10,436 bases of DNA from Nostoc cf. edaphicum LEGE 07299 (GCF_015207245.1 NZ_JADEXF010000037.1:1-10436), one strand, 5' to 3'; positions 1 to 7,203 are shown, numbered from the stretch's first letter. Translations and numbers: made by a program. The notes: generated by a model not told the origin, from the letters alone.

Positions 1-225
1 GACTACGAATTAGAGCGCTAATATTACCATTAAAAATATCTGCTATGTCATGAGGTTAAAATTAACGCATATAACTAAATGTTTTTGCCTAATTATCAAC
101 AGTAAATATCTTAAAGCCTTATTTTTTCGTACAGACTACCTAATTTAGGATGATTGCATTTACGGACTATAGCCTAGCCACATCAAGGCTTTGAACGTTT
201 TCGGAGATGTCTACTGAATCAGGAA
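1..225. other. AT-rich upstream region with no credible gene
   Basis: No frame carries a convincing protein here. The frame of the downstream kinase is open only from about position 178, after a TAG at 175-177. The residues between 178 and about 213 do not look like kinase sequence, whereas from about 214 (LNQELEDTNRG) they do. Bases 204-214 (GAGATGTCTAC) are the reverse complement of 9106-9116, a piece of a repeat common in Nostoc-type genomes. The first 12 bases also resemble 4433-4444 (10 of 12), so the left edge may be the end of another dispersed repeat. I could not identify a promoter. Confidence 0.5.
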
Positions 226-1812
226 TTGGAAGATACTAATCGCGGTGTGGTTGCCCTCTATGCAGAACTGGATGAGAAAGCCAGCTCCCTGCAACAAGTA
301 AACGAGCTAAAAACCCGCTTTCTCTCGAACATGAGCCACGAGTTTCGCACGCCGCTCAACTCGATTTTGTCCCTCTCTCGGATGCTGCTAGCCCGGATGG
401 ATGGCGATCTAACTGTCGAGCAAGAAAAGCAGGTGACATTCATCCAAAAGGCGGCAAGCGGATTATCAGAACTGGTCAACGACTTGCTGGATTTGGCAAA
501 GGTGGAAGCTGGAAAAATTGAAGTGCATCCCAGTTCCTTTGAAGTTAGTGAATTGTTTGCCACGCTGCGGGGAATGCTGCGCCCATTATTGGTTCAAGGC
601 TCCTCTGTGGCGCTGATTGTCGAGGAACCTGAAGGTATTCCGCCGCTCTATAACGATGAGGGGAAAGTTGCTCAAATTCTCAGAAACTTTGTCTCAAATG
701 CCCTCAAATTTACCGAGCAAGGAGAGGTGCGCGTCAGCGCTGTGCAAACGGGTCATACCGTCACTTTCTCTGTATCTGATACGGGCATCGGCATTGCTCC
801 CGCTGATCGAGAGCGGATTTTTGAGGATTTTATGCAAATTCAGTCCCCTCTGCAAAAGCAGGTGAAGGGAACCGGGTTAGGATTGCCGTTATCGCGCAAG
901 CTAGCGGAGCTAATTGGTGGCAGCATTTCGGTGAAAAGTCAGCCAGGTGAAGGCTCTACCTTTACAGCCTTGATTCCCATCGTCTACCCAGATGCCACCG
1001 AATTGACCACCGTACTGCAACCAATTGCATCAGTTGAGCCAACTCGCTTGCCCATTCTGGTGGTTGAAGATCATCCAGAAACCCTATTTATTTACGAAAA
1101 GCACCTTCAGCAATCAATCTATCAATTGATTGCTACCCGCACCTTAGCTCAGGCAAGGCTTGCCTTACAAAAACTTCGACCGGCGGCGATTATGCTAGAT
1201 ATTTTGCTGGAGGGGCAAAACGGTTGGACGTTCTTGCGAGAAATCAAAGGGGATGAAATGACCCGTAATATCCCTGTACTGGTTATTACCATCATTGATA
1301 ACGAAAAACAAGCTCTGGCGCTAGGAGCAGACGGTTTTCTAATTAAGCCGGTAGACAGATTGCCGCTGTTGAACAAACTGAATACGCTAATTACTGAGAA
1401 CAAGCCTCAAAAAATCTTGTTAATTGATGATGACCCCGCCTATCGGTATCTGGTAAAACAGTTGTTAATAAATACACCGTTGAGGATTTTAGAAGCCGGG
1501 AATGGAAAAGAAGGATTAAATTTGGCACAACGAGAGCAGCCAAACGCCATCGTACTGGACTTAGAGATGCCAGAACTCGGCGGGTTTGATGTACTCAAGC
1601 AACTTAAGAACAATTCCGTCACTCAGTCGATTCCTGTGATCATCCATTCATCTGCCCAACTGGATGCAGAAGCGCACAGCCAGTTAGCAAAACAAACCAT
1701 AGCCATTGTTTCCAAAGAAACAGGCTCTCAAACCACGGCGATTGCCCAACTTCAAGATGCGCTCGTCAAAGCCGGACTTGTTCTAGAGGTTTCAGGGAAA
1801 AGTCATGTCTGA
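226..1812 (+). CDS. Hybrid histidine kinase, HisKA-HATPase-REC-REC, probably 5'-truncated
   Basis: Cytoplasmic hybrid sensor kinase of a two-component phosphorelay; no membrane segment is visible. Residues 8-30 look coiled-coil. The H-box FLSNMSHEFRTPLN carries the phosphorylated His38. The ATPase domain follows with the N-box (NFVSNALKFT, Asn154 and Asn158), G1 box DTGIGI (185-190) and G2 box GTGLGL (215-220). Two receiver domains come next: about 276-392 (acidic pair Glu281/Asp282, phospho-acceptor Asp325, Lys374) and about 396-520 (Asp401-403, Asp445, Lys497). The start is doubtful: TTG at 226 has AGGA only 1 nt upstream, and family-like sequence (LNQ before ELEDTNRG) continues upstream of it without any ATG in frame. 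Relatives, from memory, carry more N-terminal sequence, often an anti-sigma-like or other input module, so this copy probably lost its sensor part. The 3' end overlaps the next kinase gene by 8 nt. Confidence 0.85.
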   Translation: MEDTNRGVVALYAELDEKASSLQQVNELKTRFLSNMSHEFRTPLNSILSLSRMLLARMDGDLTVEQEKQVTFIQKAASGLSELVNDLLDLAKVEAGKIEVHPSSFEVSELFATLRGMLRPLLVQGSSVALIVEEPEGIPPLYNDEGKVAQILRNFVSNALKFTEQGEVRVSAVQTGHTVTFSVSDTGIGIAPADRERIFEDFMQIQSPLQKQVKGTGLGLPLSRKLAELIGGSISVKSQPGEGSTFTALIPIVYPDATELTTVLQPIASVEPTRLPILVVEDHPETLFIYEKHLQQSIYQLIATRTLAQARLALQKLRPAAIMLDILLEGQNGWTFLREIKGDEMTRNIPVLVITIIDNEKQALALGADGFLIKPVDRLPLLNKLNTLITENKPQKILLIDDDPAYRYLVKQLLINTPLRILEAGNGKEGLNLAQREQPNAIVLDLEMPELGGFDVLKQLKNNSVTQSIPVIIHSSAQLDAEAHSQLAKQTIAIVSKETGSQTTAIAQLQDALVKAGLVLEVSGKSHV

Positions 1813-3778
1813 GCCACGAGTTACGATCCTGCATGTTGATGATAACGAAGCCAATCGTTACGTTGTTACCCGTATCTTGCAAAATGCAGGCTTTAGTGTC
1901 GTGGAAGCGGCAACTGGAACGACAGGATTAGAAGCCGTTGCTAACTTTCAGCCTGACTTAATAATTTTAGATGTCCAATTACCAGATATCAACGGCTTTG
2001 AAGTCTGTCGCCAAATTAAGGCAAACCCGGAAACGGCTTTTATCCCTGTGCTACACCTTTCTGCAAGTTTTGTCCAAAGCCAGGATAAAGCAGAAGGCTT
2101 GGATAGTGGTGCTGATGCTTATCTGGTGCAACCTGTTGAACCAATTGAACTGCTTGCCACTTTGCGATCGCTGCTGCGAATTCGCCGGGCGGAGGAAGCT
2201 GCTTTGTCCTCAGCGCGGGACTGGCAAACTACCTTTGACTCCATCAATGACGGCGTATCTCTAGTAGACCGAGAAGGTAGAATTATGCGCTGTAATCGAG
2301 CGATGATGCAGCTTTTTTGCAAGCCCTATCACGAAATCTTAGGTTATGCCCACCACGAGCTGATGGGCGCAAAATTGGGAATCGGCGATGGCACTTGTTT
2401 TCGCCGTGCGAAAGAAACTCACCAACGGCAAGTTCTCGAATTTCAGTCTCAAGAACGGTGGTTTGCCAAAACCATCGATCCGGTACTTGATGGGGATGGG
2501 AATCTTACAGGCGCGGTTTTTATTCTGTCCGATATCACCGAACGTAAACGAGCAGAAGCATTGCTGCAAGAGCAAAACGATCGCCTCAATCAACTGATGA
2601 TTTCTTTGCAGCAACAGACTGAACAAGCGCAGCAAGCCAACCGCATCAAAGATGAGTTTTTGGCAGTGCTGTCTCATGAATTGCGATCGCCCCTGAATCC
2701 GATTCTGGGTTGGGCAACAATTTTGCAAAAAAATCACCAGGATGCAGCTAAAACTCAGTACGCCCTCGAAACCATCGAGCGCAACGCGAAACTGCAAGCA
2801 CAACTAATCGAAGATTTGCTCGATGTGTCCCGTATTCTCCAAGGTAAGTTGAGTTTAAACACAGTTCCAGTCGGTCTAAATTTTACTATCAAAGCTGCCC
2901 TTGAAACCGTGCGGCTTGCTGCTGAAGCTAGATCTATTCAGATTGAAACTATATTTGAACCGAATGTTGGGCCAGTGTTGGGTGATTCTGGTCGTTTGCA
3001 ACAAGTTGTTTGGAATCTACTTTCTAACGCGATTAAATTTACCTCACAGGGTGGTCGAGTAGAGGTGCGGTTAGAAACAATCAAGGATGAAGCAGATACT
3101 CATCCTGTGGAATACACTCAAATCACTGTCAGCGACACTGGTAGGGGCATCTCTGGTGACTTTCTGCCCTACGTCTTTGACTACTTTCGCCAAGCCGATG
3201 GGACAACAACGCGAAAATTTGGCGGGTTGGGGTTAGGGTTAGCAATTGTGCGTCATTTGGTTGAATTACACGGCGGAACCGTTCAGGCAGCCAGTCCTGG
3301 AGAAGGGCAAGGAGCGGTGTTTACAGTCAAACTGCCACCGATCCCTCCTTCAAAATTGAATCAAGTTAATACTGCCGATCGCGATCGCTCAGACTTGAAT
3401 CTCAATGGATTGCAAACGCTGCTTGTAGACGATGACAAAGATTCGCGGGAGTTCATTGCCTTTGTGCTAGAACAGTACGGGGCACAAGTAACTGAAGCAG
3501 ACTCAGCACATGATGCTCTGAGCAATTTGATGCAAGCAAAATTTGATTTGTTAATTAGTGATATTGGTATGCCCGATATGGATGGCTACACACTAATTCG
3601 TCAAATTAGAAAGCAGTCACCCGATCAAGGCGGAGAAATCCCAGCGATCGCCGTGACAGCTTATGCGGGAGAAATCGATCGACAACAGGCACTAGCTGCT
3701 GGATTTCAACAGCATATTTCTAAACCAATTGAGCTAGAAGTATTAATACAGGCTATTTTGACTATAGTAACGGTCTAG
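1805..3778 (+). CDS. Hybrid histidine kinase, REC-PAS-HisKA-HATPase-REC
   Basis: Soluble 657-residue hybrid kinase that probably exchanges phosphate with the kinase encoded just upstream. An N-terminal receiver (about 6-125) has Asp12/Asp13 and phospho-acceptor Asp56, but at the usual invariant Lys (AYLVQP) it has Gln109. A PAS domain spans about 138-250, ending in the typical DITERKRAE, then a Gln-rich coiled-coil linker (250-280). HisKA has His291 in FLAVLSHELRSPLN; the ATPase has Asn404/Asn408, DTGRGI (444-449) and GGLGLGLA (473-480). The C-terminal receiver (about 537-655) has Asp542-544, Asp586, Thr618 and Lys640. ATG at 1805 has AGGGA (1794-1798) at 6-nt spacing and overlaps the upstream stop by 8 nt, so the two genes are very likely co-transcribed and translationally coupled. 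A cytosolic ligand or redox cue at the PAS is possible; the signal is unknown. Confidence 0.95.
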   Translation: MSEPRVTILHVDDNEANRYVVTRILQNAGFSVVEAATGTTGLEAVANFQPDLIILDVQLPDINGFEVCRQIKANPETAFIPVLHLSASFVQSQDKAEGLDSGADAYLVQPVEPIELLATLRSLLRIRRAEEAALSSARDWQTTFDSINDGVSLVDREGRIMRCNRAMMQLFCKPYHEILGYAHHELMGAKLGIGDGTCFRRAKETHQRQVLEFQSQERWFAKTIDPVLDGDGNLTGAVFILSDITERKRAEALLQEQNDRLNQLMISLQQQTEQAQQANRIKDEFLAVLSHELRSPLNPILGWATILQKNHQDAAKTQYALETIERNAKLQAQLIEDLLDVSRILQGKLSLNTVPVGLNFTIKAALETVRLAAEARSIQIETIFEPNVGPVLGDSGRLQQVVWNLLSNAIKFTSQGGRVEVRLETIKDEADTHPVEYTQITVSDTGRGISGDFLPYVFDYFRQADGTTTRKFGGLGLGLAIVRHLVELHGGTVQAASPGEGQGAVFTVKLPPIPPSKLNQVNTADRDRSDLNLNGLQTLLVDDDKDSREFIAFVLEQYGAQVTEADSAHDALSNLMQAKFDLLISDIGMPDMDGYTLIRQIRKQSPDQGGEIPAIAVTAYAGEIDRQQALAAGFQQHISKPIELEVLIQAILTIVTV

Positions 3779-4172
3779 CAACCTGAATTGAATAGAGTTG
3801 TCAGGAAATAAGATCAGAAATCCTTGAAACTTTATGCAGCAAGCGTTTTTAGGCTATCTTAACTAAAATGGCTGTCAGCTATGTGTAGCAGTACTTTCAG
3901 ACATTTTTCTCGTTATTTTCCGACAAGTCTAATGCAGTTAGGTCATTTTCAAAAATACAGCATTTACCAGCGCACCTGCGAAATCTAGAGTTTAACAGTA
4001 TCTTTACCGATTAAATTTAGTAAATATGTATATTGTTTGACAATTATTTGATTTTGCAAATAACCTGTAGTAATACGACTTAATTTTATAGTGCTACTTA
4101 CGCACTTATAAAGAATTAAGCTGTAATTGCTACTTGTATTTGCTTAAAACTATTTTTTGATGGAGGTTATAC
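3779..4172. other. Intergenic region after the kinase operon
   Basis: AT-rich DNA with stops in all frames and no conserved-looking ORF. No clear T-tailed terminator follows the kinase stop. The only strong structure is the hairpin at 4079-4120, described separately. The 3' part probably holds the promoter and leader of the small ORF at 4173, but no confident -35/-10 pair could be chosen. Confidence 0.5.
4079..4120 (+). repeat. Interrupted hairpin upstream of the small ORF
   Basis: Outer arms CTTAATT (4079-4085) and AATTAAG (4114-4120) are exactly complementary. Inside them AGTGC (4090-4094) pairs with GCACT (4102-4106) around a 7-nt loop, with TAT/ATA pairing beside it. It lies about 50 nt before the start at 4173. 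It could be a leader structure of that ORF or a late stop for the kinase transcript; there is no T-run after it, so a leader or a repeat relic is more likely. Confidence 0.4.
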
Positions 4173-4349
4173 TTGGCTCAGAAGCAATGGAAATCTAGAA
4201 CAACATCTGTAATTATCACTTTGGCTGCATTAGGAGCTATAAGCCTACCTCAATTAACGAATACAAGAGCGAGTATATCACAAACACTAAAAAGACATAA
4301 CAGGACTAACTCCCTTGTAATGCTCCTAAATGCGACGGGTAAGCAATAA
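4173..4349 (+). CDS. Small exported or membrane peptide (58 aa), TTG start
   Basis: This small ORF starts with TTG but has an excellent Shine-Dalgarno, GGAGG at 4162-4166, with 6-nt spacing. The peptide begins MAQKQWKSRTT, a basic n-region, then a hydrophobic stretch (about residues 12-25, SVIITLAALGAISL) and a possible cleavage region near NTRA-S (residues 30-34). That is the layout of a Sec signal peptide. Only about 25 residues would remain after cleavage, rich in Ser, Thr, Asn and Lys, ending NATGKQ. It may be a genuine small secreted peptide or the 5' relic of a longer exported protein. It lies 247 nt before the preferred Omp85 start on the same strand, so a functional link with the barrel is possible but unproven. 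I do not recognise a family. Confidence 0.5.
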   Translation: MAQKQWKSRTTSVIITLAALGAISLPQLTNTRASISQTLKRHNRTNSLVMLLNATGKQ

Positions 4350-4395
4350 TGACAAATCAATGTCCGCGAAATCACCTGTAATAAGCAGTTTATAG

Positions 4396-4444
4396 TGGGG
4401 GCTTCATTCCCCAAAGCCAGGACTTAAGTCCTGACTACGAACTA
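4396..4444. repeat. Palindromic dispersed-repeat fragment
   Basis: A perfect 16-bp palindrome, CAGGACTTAAGTCCTG (4418-4433), follows a short GC hairpin (TGGGG 4396-4400 with CCCCA 4409-4413). The palindrome and the adjoining GACTACGAACTA match, from memory, a repeat seen often between Nostoc-type genes. Positions 1-12 of the window resemble its tail. No coding potential is visible; it sits between the small ORF and the Omp85 gene. Confidence 0.55.
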
Positions 4445-4596
4445 ACATTTTTGATTCAGCTTGATGAACCGGATATGATATTACGGGGTGAAGACTAGCT
4501 ATTAGTGACAACTTAAAGCGATATTTTCAAGATAGTCCTGTCCTAATGGGACAATTTAACTGTTCCCAAAATGTGGGTAATGACAAAGCTGTATTT

Positions 4597-6108
4597 ATGC
4601 GTATTCAAATAGCTGTAGTTGCGATCGCAGTCATCTTAATAGCTGGAGAAAATCTAGAGGCCGTTGCAGACTCACAAACTTCTACTGAAGATGGCACTAG
4701 TAGTATTGTGGCAACAAAACCTACATTACAGATAGAGGGAGAGTATGCAAAATATGGTGACTATATCGGATTAACCCCAGTAGATAACCAGTCTGTAGAG
4801 GTTTCTCAGAGAATTGTCAAAGACATCCAGATTCGTTTTGTTAATACCAAAGATCAATTGCTCGATGACAAAGGTCAGCCGATCAAAGGACGTACTCAAA
4901 AAGAGTTTATCATTGGTCTGCTGAAACTCAAATCTGGTGAGGTATTTCGTGAAGATTTACTAGAAGCAGACTTGCAACGATTGCGGAGATTAGAGTCATT
5001 TAATGAAGTCAATGTTTATCGACAAGAAGAAGTCAACAGCGTTAATCTCATCTATGAAATTAAAGAGCGTGACTTCCCTTCTCTAATCTTAGGAGGCGGT
5101 AGTAACGAAGATGTTGGATTATTCGGTCGGTTGGGTTATAAAGATGAAAATATCAGCGGTCTTAACGATAAATTAGATACGACTGTACAAATCAGCGGTA
5201 AAGATGTCCAATTTAATGGTCAGTTTACTAGTCGTTATCGTCCTCAAGAACCAAACCGCTTAGGCTACAGCATCAGAGCTTTTCGTAATCGTAATATATC
5301 GGGAACCTTCAACGAAGATATCAAATTGTCTAACGGTGACAAAGTACGCGAGGGAAGGTTTGGCGGTTCTGTAGGAGTTTTACGATCTTTTGATCAGTGG
5401 GATGCAGCTGTAAGTTTGAACTATACCAGAATTAGCCTACGCGATCGCGACTATAAAGTTGCACAGGTCGATAGTTTAGGGAATCCTTTATCTGTCAGCG
5501 GTACTGGTATTGATGATTTATTTACAGTATTATTTTCTGTATCCAAAGATCAACGCGATCGCCGAGAAAATCCGACTCAAGGATCGATTCTCACTCTCAG
5601 CACAGAACAAGCAATTCCGATTGGATTGGGTAATATTTCTAGCAACCGCCTACAGGGAGATTATATTCAGTATTTACCAGTCAGTTGGATCGGTAATGGT
5701 AGACCAACCGACAATCCAGAAATGTTGGCGATTAACTTCCAAATTGGTACAACTATTGGAGACTTTCCACCAGCTGATGCTTTTAATATTGGCGGACTAG
5801 ATTCTGTTAGGGGTTACGGTTATGGAAAAGTCGCCAGTGGTCGGAGTTATGGTTTAGCTTCTATAGAATATCGTTTCCCAATTTCTTATTCAATTGGAGG
5901 AGTTCTTTTTACTGACTTCGCCTCAGATTTCGGGTCTAGCGAAACCGTGCTAGGAGAACCAGGAGTGCTACGAGATAAACCTGGAAGTGGCTTTGGTTAC
6001 GGCTTAGGATTGCGCGTCAAGTCATCCTTTGGGCTGATTCGAGGTGATTTAGGAATTAGCGATCGAGGAGAACTTAGATTTGAAGTTACTACAGGTCAGC
6101 GATTTTAA
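4597..6108 (+). CDS. Omp85/BamA-superfamily outer-membrane barrel, single POTRA
   Basis: Predicted outer-membrane beta-barrel of the Omp85 superfamily, which inserts or moves proteins (or lipids) across the outer membrane. Numbered from the more upstream ATG at 4546 (520 aa), Met18 (4597) opens a clean signal peptide, MRIQIAVVAIAVILIA, ending near AVA-DS (39-43), so 4597 (503 aa) is the preferred start; neither ATG has a clear Shine-Dalgarno. Residues about 88-174 form one POTRA domain (VKDIQIRFVN through VNLIYEIKER). The rest is barrel: alternating strands, the diagnostic VRGY loop-6 motif at 421-424, and a C-terminal Phe in GQRF, the usual barrel-assembly signal. Full-length BamA-type proteins have several POTRAs, so this is a short paralogue rather than the main assembly factor. 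It could be a TamA- or TpsB-like transporter, but no large secreted partner gene is present in the window. Confidence 0.9.
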   Translation: MRIQIAVVAIAVILIAGENLEAVADSQTSTEDGTSSIVATKPTLQIEGEYAKYGDYIGLTPVDNQSVEVSQRIVKDIQIRFVNTKDQLLDDKGQPIKGRTQKEFIIGLLKLKSGEVFREDLLEADLQRLRRLESFNEVNVYRQEEVNSVNLIYEIKERDFPSLILGGGSNEDVGLFGRLGYKDENISGLNDKLDTTVQISGKDVQFNGQFTSRYRPQEPNRLGYSIRAFRNRNISGTFNEDIKLSNGDKVREGRFGGSVGVLRSFDQWDAAVSLNYTRISLRDRDYKVAQVDSLGNPLSVSGTGIDDLFTVLFSVSKDQRDRRENPTQGSILTLSTEQAIPIGLGNISSNRLQGDYIQYLPVSWIGNGRPTDNPEMLAINFQIGTTIGDFPPADAFNIGGLDSVRGYGYGKVASGRSYGLASIEYRFPISYSIGGVLFTDFASDFGSSETVLGEPGVLRDKPGSGFGYGLGLRVKSSFGLIRGDLGISDRGELRFEVTTGQRF

Positions 6109-6120
6109 CGGGTGGCGGAG

Positions 6121-6135
6121 AAGTTCTAGAGAACT
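6121..6135. repeat. 15-bp near-palindrome, copy 1 of 2
   Basis: AAGTTCTAGAGAACT is nearly self-complementary (AGTTCT and AGAACT around AG). Its reverse complement lies within 6919-6934, so two copies in opposite orientation bracket the minus-strand gene 6214-6891. This copy starts 12 nt after the Omp85 stop. Confidence 0.6.
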
Positions 6136-6153
6136 ACTGAGGATTACTTAATA

Positions 6154-6179
6154 ACACACTCAGGGCTGCTTGAGTGTGT
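6154..6179. terminator. Hairpin between convergent genes
   Basis: ACACACTCA (6154-6162) pairs perfectly with TGAGTGTGT (6171-6179). A G-T and a G-C pair extend the stem to 11 bp with a 4-nt loop (GCTG). It sits midway between the Omp85 stop (6108) and the stop of the opposing gene (6214), the expected place for a shared terminator. No good T-run follows on either strand, so termination may depend on other factors. Confidence 0.6.
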
Positions 6180-6213
6180 CTAGTCCAAAAGGACATAATC
6201 AAGATATTGGAGA

Positions 6214-6891
6214 TTAATTGCACATTTGTAAGGTGCGGCGATCGCTAGCTGCGATCGAATTTAATCGATAAAAGTCTTGCAGAGCCAGGGAGTAAGCATA
6301 AGAATTTGACTCATCCTCACCAACCTTGGGCAGTCTATTGCTTGTAGCTACCTGATTCGATTGATTAGAGTTGGCTTCATTTGACGAAGTATTAACCGTC
6401 ATCGCCAACTCTCCTGATGGGTTGATTGTACCCTGAAAACAATTAAACTCTGATTGGGGCATATACAAAGCACCCGTTACCTTATTCTGCTGCTTTTGAA
6501 ATATGATATAACCTTGACCAAGCTGGTCTGGCTTTGGGGATTGACCATAGAGGTAAATCCCATCTTTTACAGGAAAACTTGCTTTTGGTAAAACTCTTGC
6601 ACTTTTTGTAGTTCCCCCATCGCCTGGAACCAGCGCTGTGATTGTAGGTACTGTTTTATCACCTCCAGAAGCCGCATTCAGTTGACTTCTCTGCTCTCGA
6701 ACTTTTCTCAGCTGCGACAAAAGAGAGTTTTCGGAGGTTTTCTGAATCCGAGCCGATGATAATCGAGAATCTGTAAATGATATTACTTGAGTCTGCTTGG
6801 CTAAAAAGCCTAAACCGAGAAGTAAGCCTAAGCCCGCGAGGGGAATTCCCCACTTTCGGGGAGATAATAACTGATGAAGGTTGTTAAGCAC
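6214..6891 (-). CDS. Membrane-anchored hypothetical protein, cyanobacterial type
   Basis: Protein of 225 residues with no function I can name; I believe similar proteins occur in other filamentous cyanobacteria. It starts with GTG, supported by AGGAG (plus-strand 6899-6903) at 7-nt spacing. A single hydrophobic segment (about 15-31, GIPLAGLGLLLGLGFLA) after a short basic stretch suggests an uncleaved anchor with the rest outside the cytoplasm. A Ser/Gln/Arg-rich linker (about 42-105) leads to a compact domain (about 106-165: FPVKDGIYLYGQSPKP, GYIIFQKQQNKVTGALYMP, FNCFQGTI), then an Asn/Ser-rich spacer and a C-terminal helix (about 198-225). The only two cysteines, Cys151 and Cys224, could form a disulfide if exported. 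It converges on the Omp85 gene and forms its own unit. Confidence 0.8.
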   Translation of the reverse strand: MLNNLHQLLSPRKWGIPLAGLGLLLGLGFLAKQTQVISFTDSRLSSARIQKTSENSLLSQLRKVREQRSQLNAASGGDKTVPTITALVPGDGGTTKSARVLPKASFPVKDGIYLYGQSPKPDQLGQGYIIFQKQQNKVTGALYMPQSEFNCFQGTINPSGELAMTVNTSSNEANSNQSNQVATSNRLPKVGEDESNSYAYSLALQDFYRLNSIAASDRRTLQMCN

Positions 6892-6918
6892 CCTACTTCT
6901 CCTGTTAAAAAACTAACT

Positions 6919-6934
6919 AAGTTCTCTAGAACTT
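6919..6934. repeat. Perfect 16-bp palindrome, copy 2 of 2, possible operator
   Basis: AAGTTCT CT AGAACTT has perfect 7-bp arms and lies 28 nt upstream of the GTG start at 6891, just beyond its Shine-Dalgarno. That is a plausible operator or leader-hairpin position for the minus-strand gene. It matches 6121-6135 in inverse orientation over 15 bp. Confidence 0.5.
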
Positions 6935-6986
6935 ACTTAAATCATAACCAAGTCTTAATTGTCAAAGACTTTATTTACGACTTATA

Positions 6987-7016
6987 TTACTATTGTCCAA
7001 AAAAGAAAACTGTCAA
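6987..7016 (-). promoter_or_regulatory. Candidate sigma-70 promoter for the gene at 6214-6891
   Basis: On the minus strand a consensus -35, TTGACA (plus 7011-7016), is followed after 18 nt by TAGTAA (plus 6987-6992), a weak -10. A second TTGACA on the minus strand (plus 6960-6965) has only poor -10 matches downstream. Either would give a leader of roughly 50-100 nt containing the palindrome at 6919-6934. Confidence 0.3.
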
Positions 7017-7083
7017 AAACAAAAGTTTTTATTGGATTTCGTTCTACAATCTTAGATTACCATCAGTTAGAGTCTTTATAACA

Positions 7084-7125
7084 GAAGGTAGGAGGCAGGA
7101 GGCAGGGGGCAGGAGGTAGAAGGTA
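7084..7125. repeat. Heptanucleotide short tandem repeat (STRR)
   Basis: Six consecutive 7-mers read GAAGGTA, GGAGGCA, GGAGGCA, GGGGGCA, GGAGGTA, GAAGGTA; the consensus is GGAGGYA. Such purine-rich heptamer arrays (TGCCTCC on the other strand) are a known feature of heterocystous cyanobacteria. An overlapping open frame (6874-7119, plus) runs into the array and is judged not to be a gene. Confidence 0.85.
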
Positions 7126-7163
7126 AGAGTAAGCCACCTTTAAAAGCATGAGATTAAAGTAAG

Positions 7164-7203
7164 AAGAATTGTATCTCGCTGCACTTTACTCGATACAATT
7201 CTT
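7164..7203. repeat. Perfect 12-bp hairpin
   Basis: AAGAATTGTATC (7164-7175) and GATACAATTCTT (7192-7203) are exactly complementary around a 16-nt loop, followed by TTGTTTT on the plus strand. It is terminator-like, but no gene ends just before it on the plus strand, and the nearest minus-strand stop (7572) is about 370 nt away. A miniature repeat element or an unmapped non-coding transcript end are the alternatives. Confidence 0.6.

Noticed and set aside
20..28. TAATATTAC, identical to the geminivirus replication-origin nonamer
   Set aside because: A 9-mer match in AT-rich bacterial DNA with no Rep gene or proper stem-loop; treated as coincidence.
207..239. ATG at 207 preceded by GGAG, as a start for the first kinase
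   Set aside because: It is in another frame and ends after 10 codons at TAA. Only a 1-base deletion between it and the kinase frame would join them, and nothing shows that such a change is real.
2339..2803. Minus-strand open frame of 154 codons
   Set aside because: It lies entirely inside the second hybrid kinase in the opposite strand and has no recognisable domain; a shadow of the coding strand.
6874..7119. Plus-strand open frame of 81 codons
   Set aside because: It overlaps the start of the better-supported minus-strand gene, has no convincing Shine-Dalgarno, and its C-terminus (EGRRQEAGGRR) is just the heptamer repeat translated.
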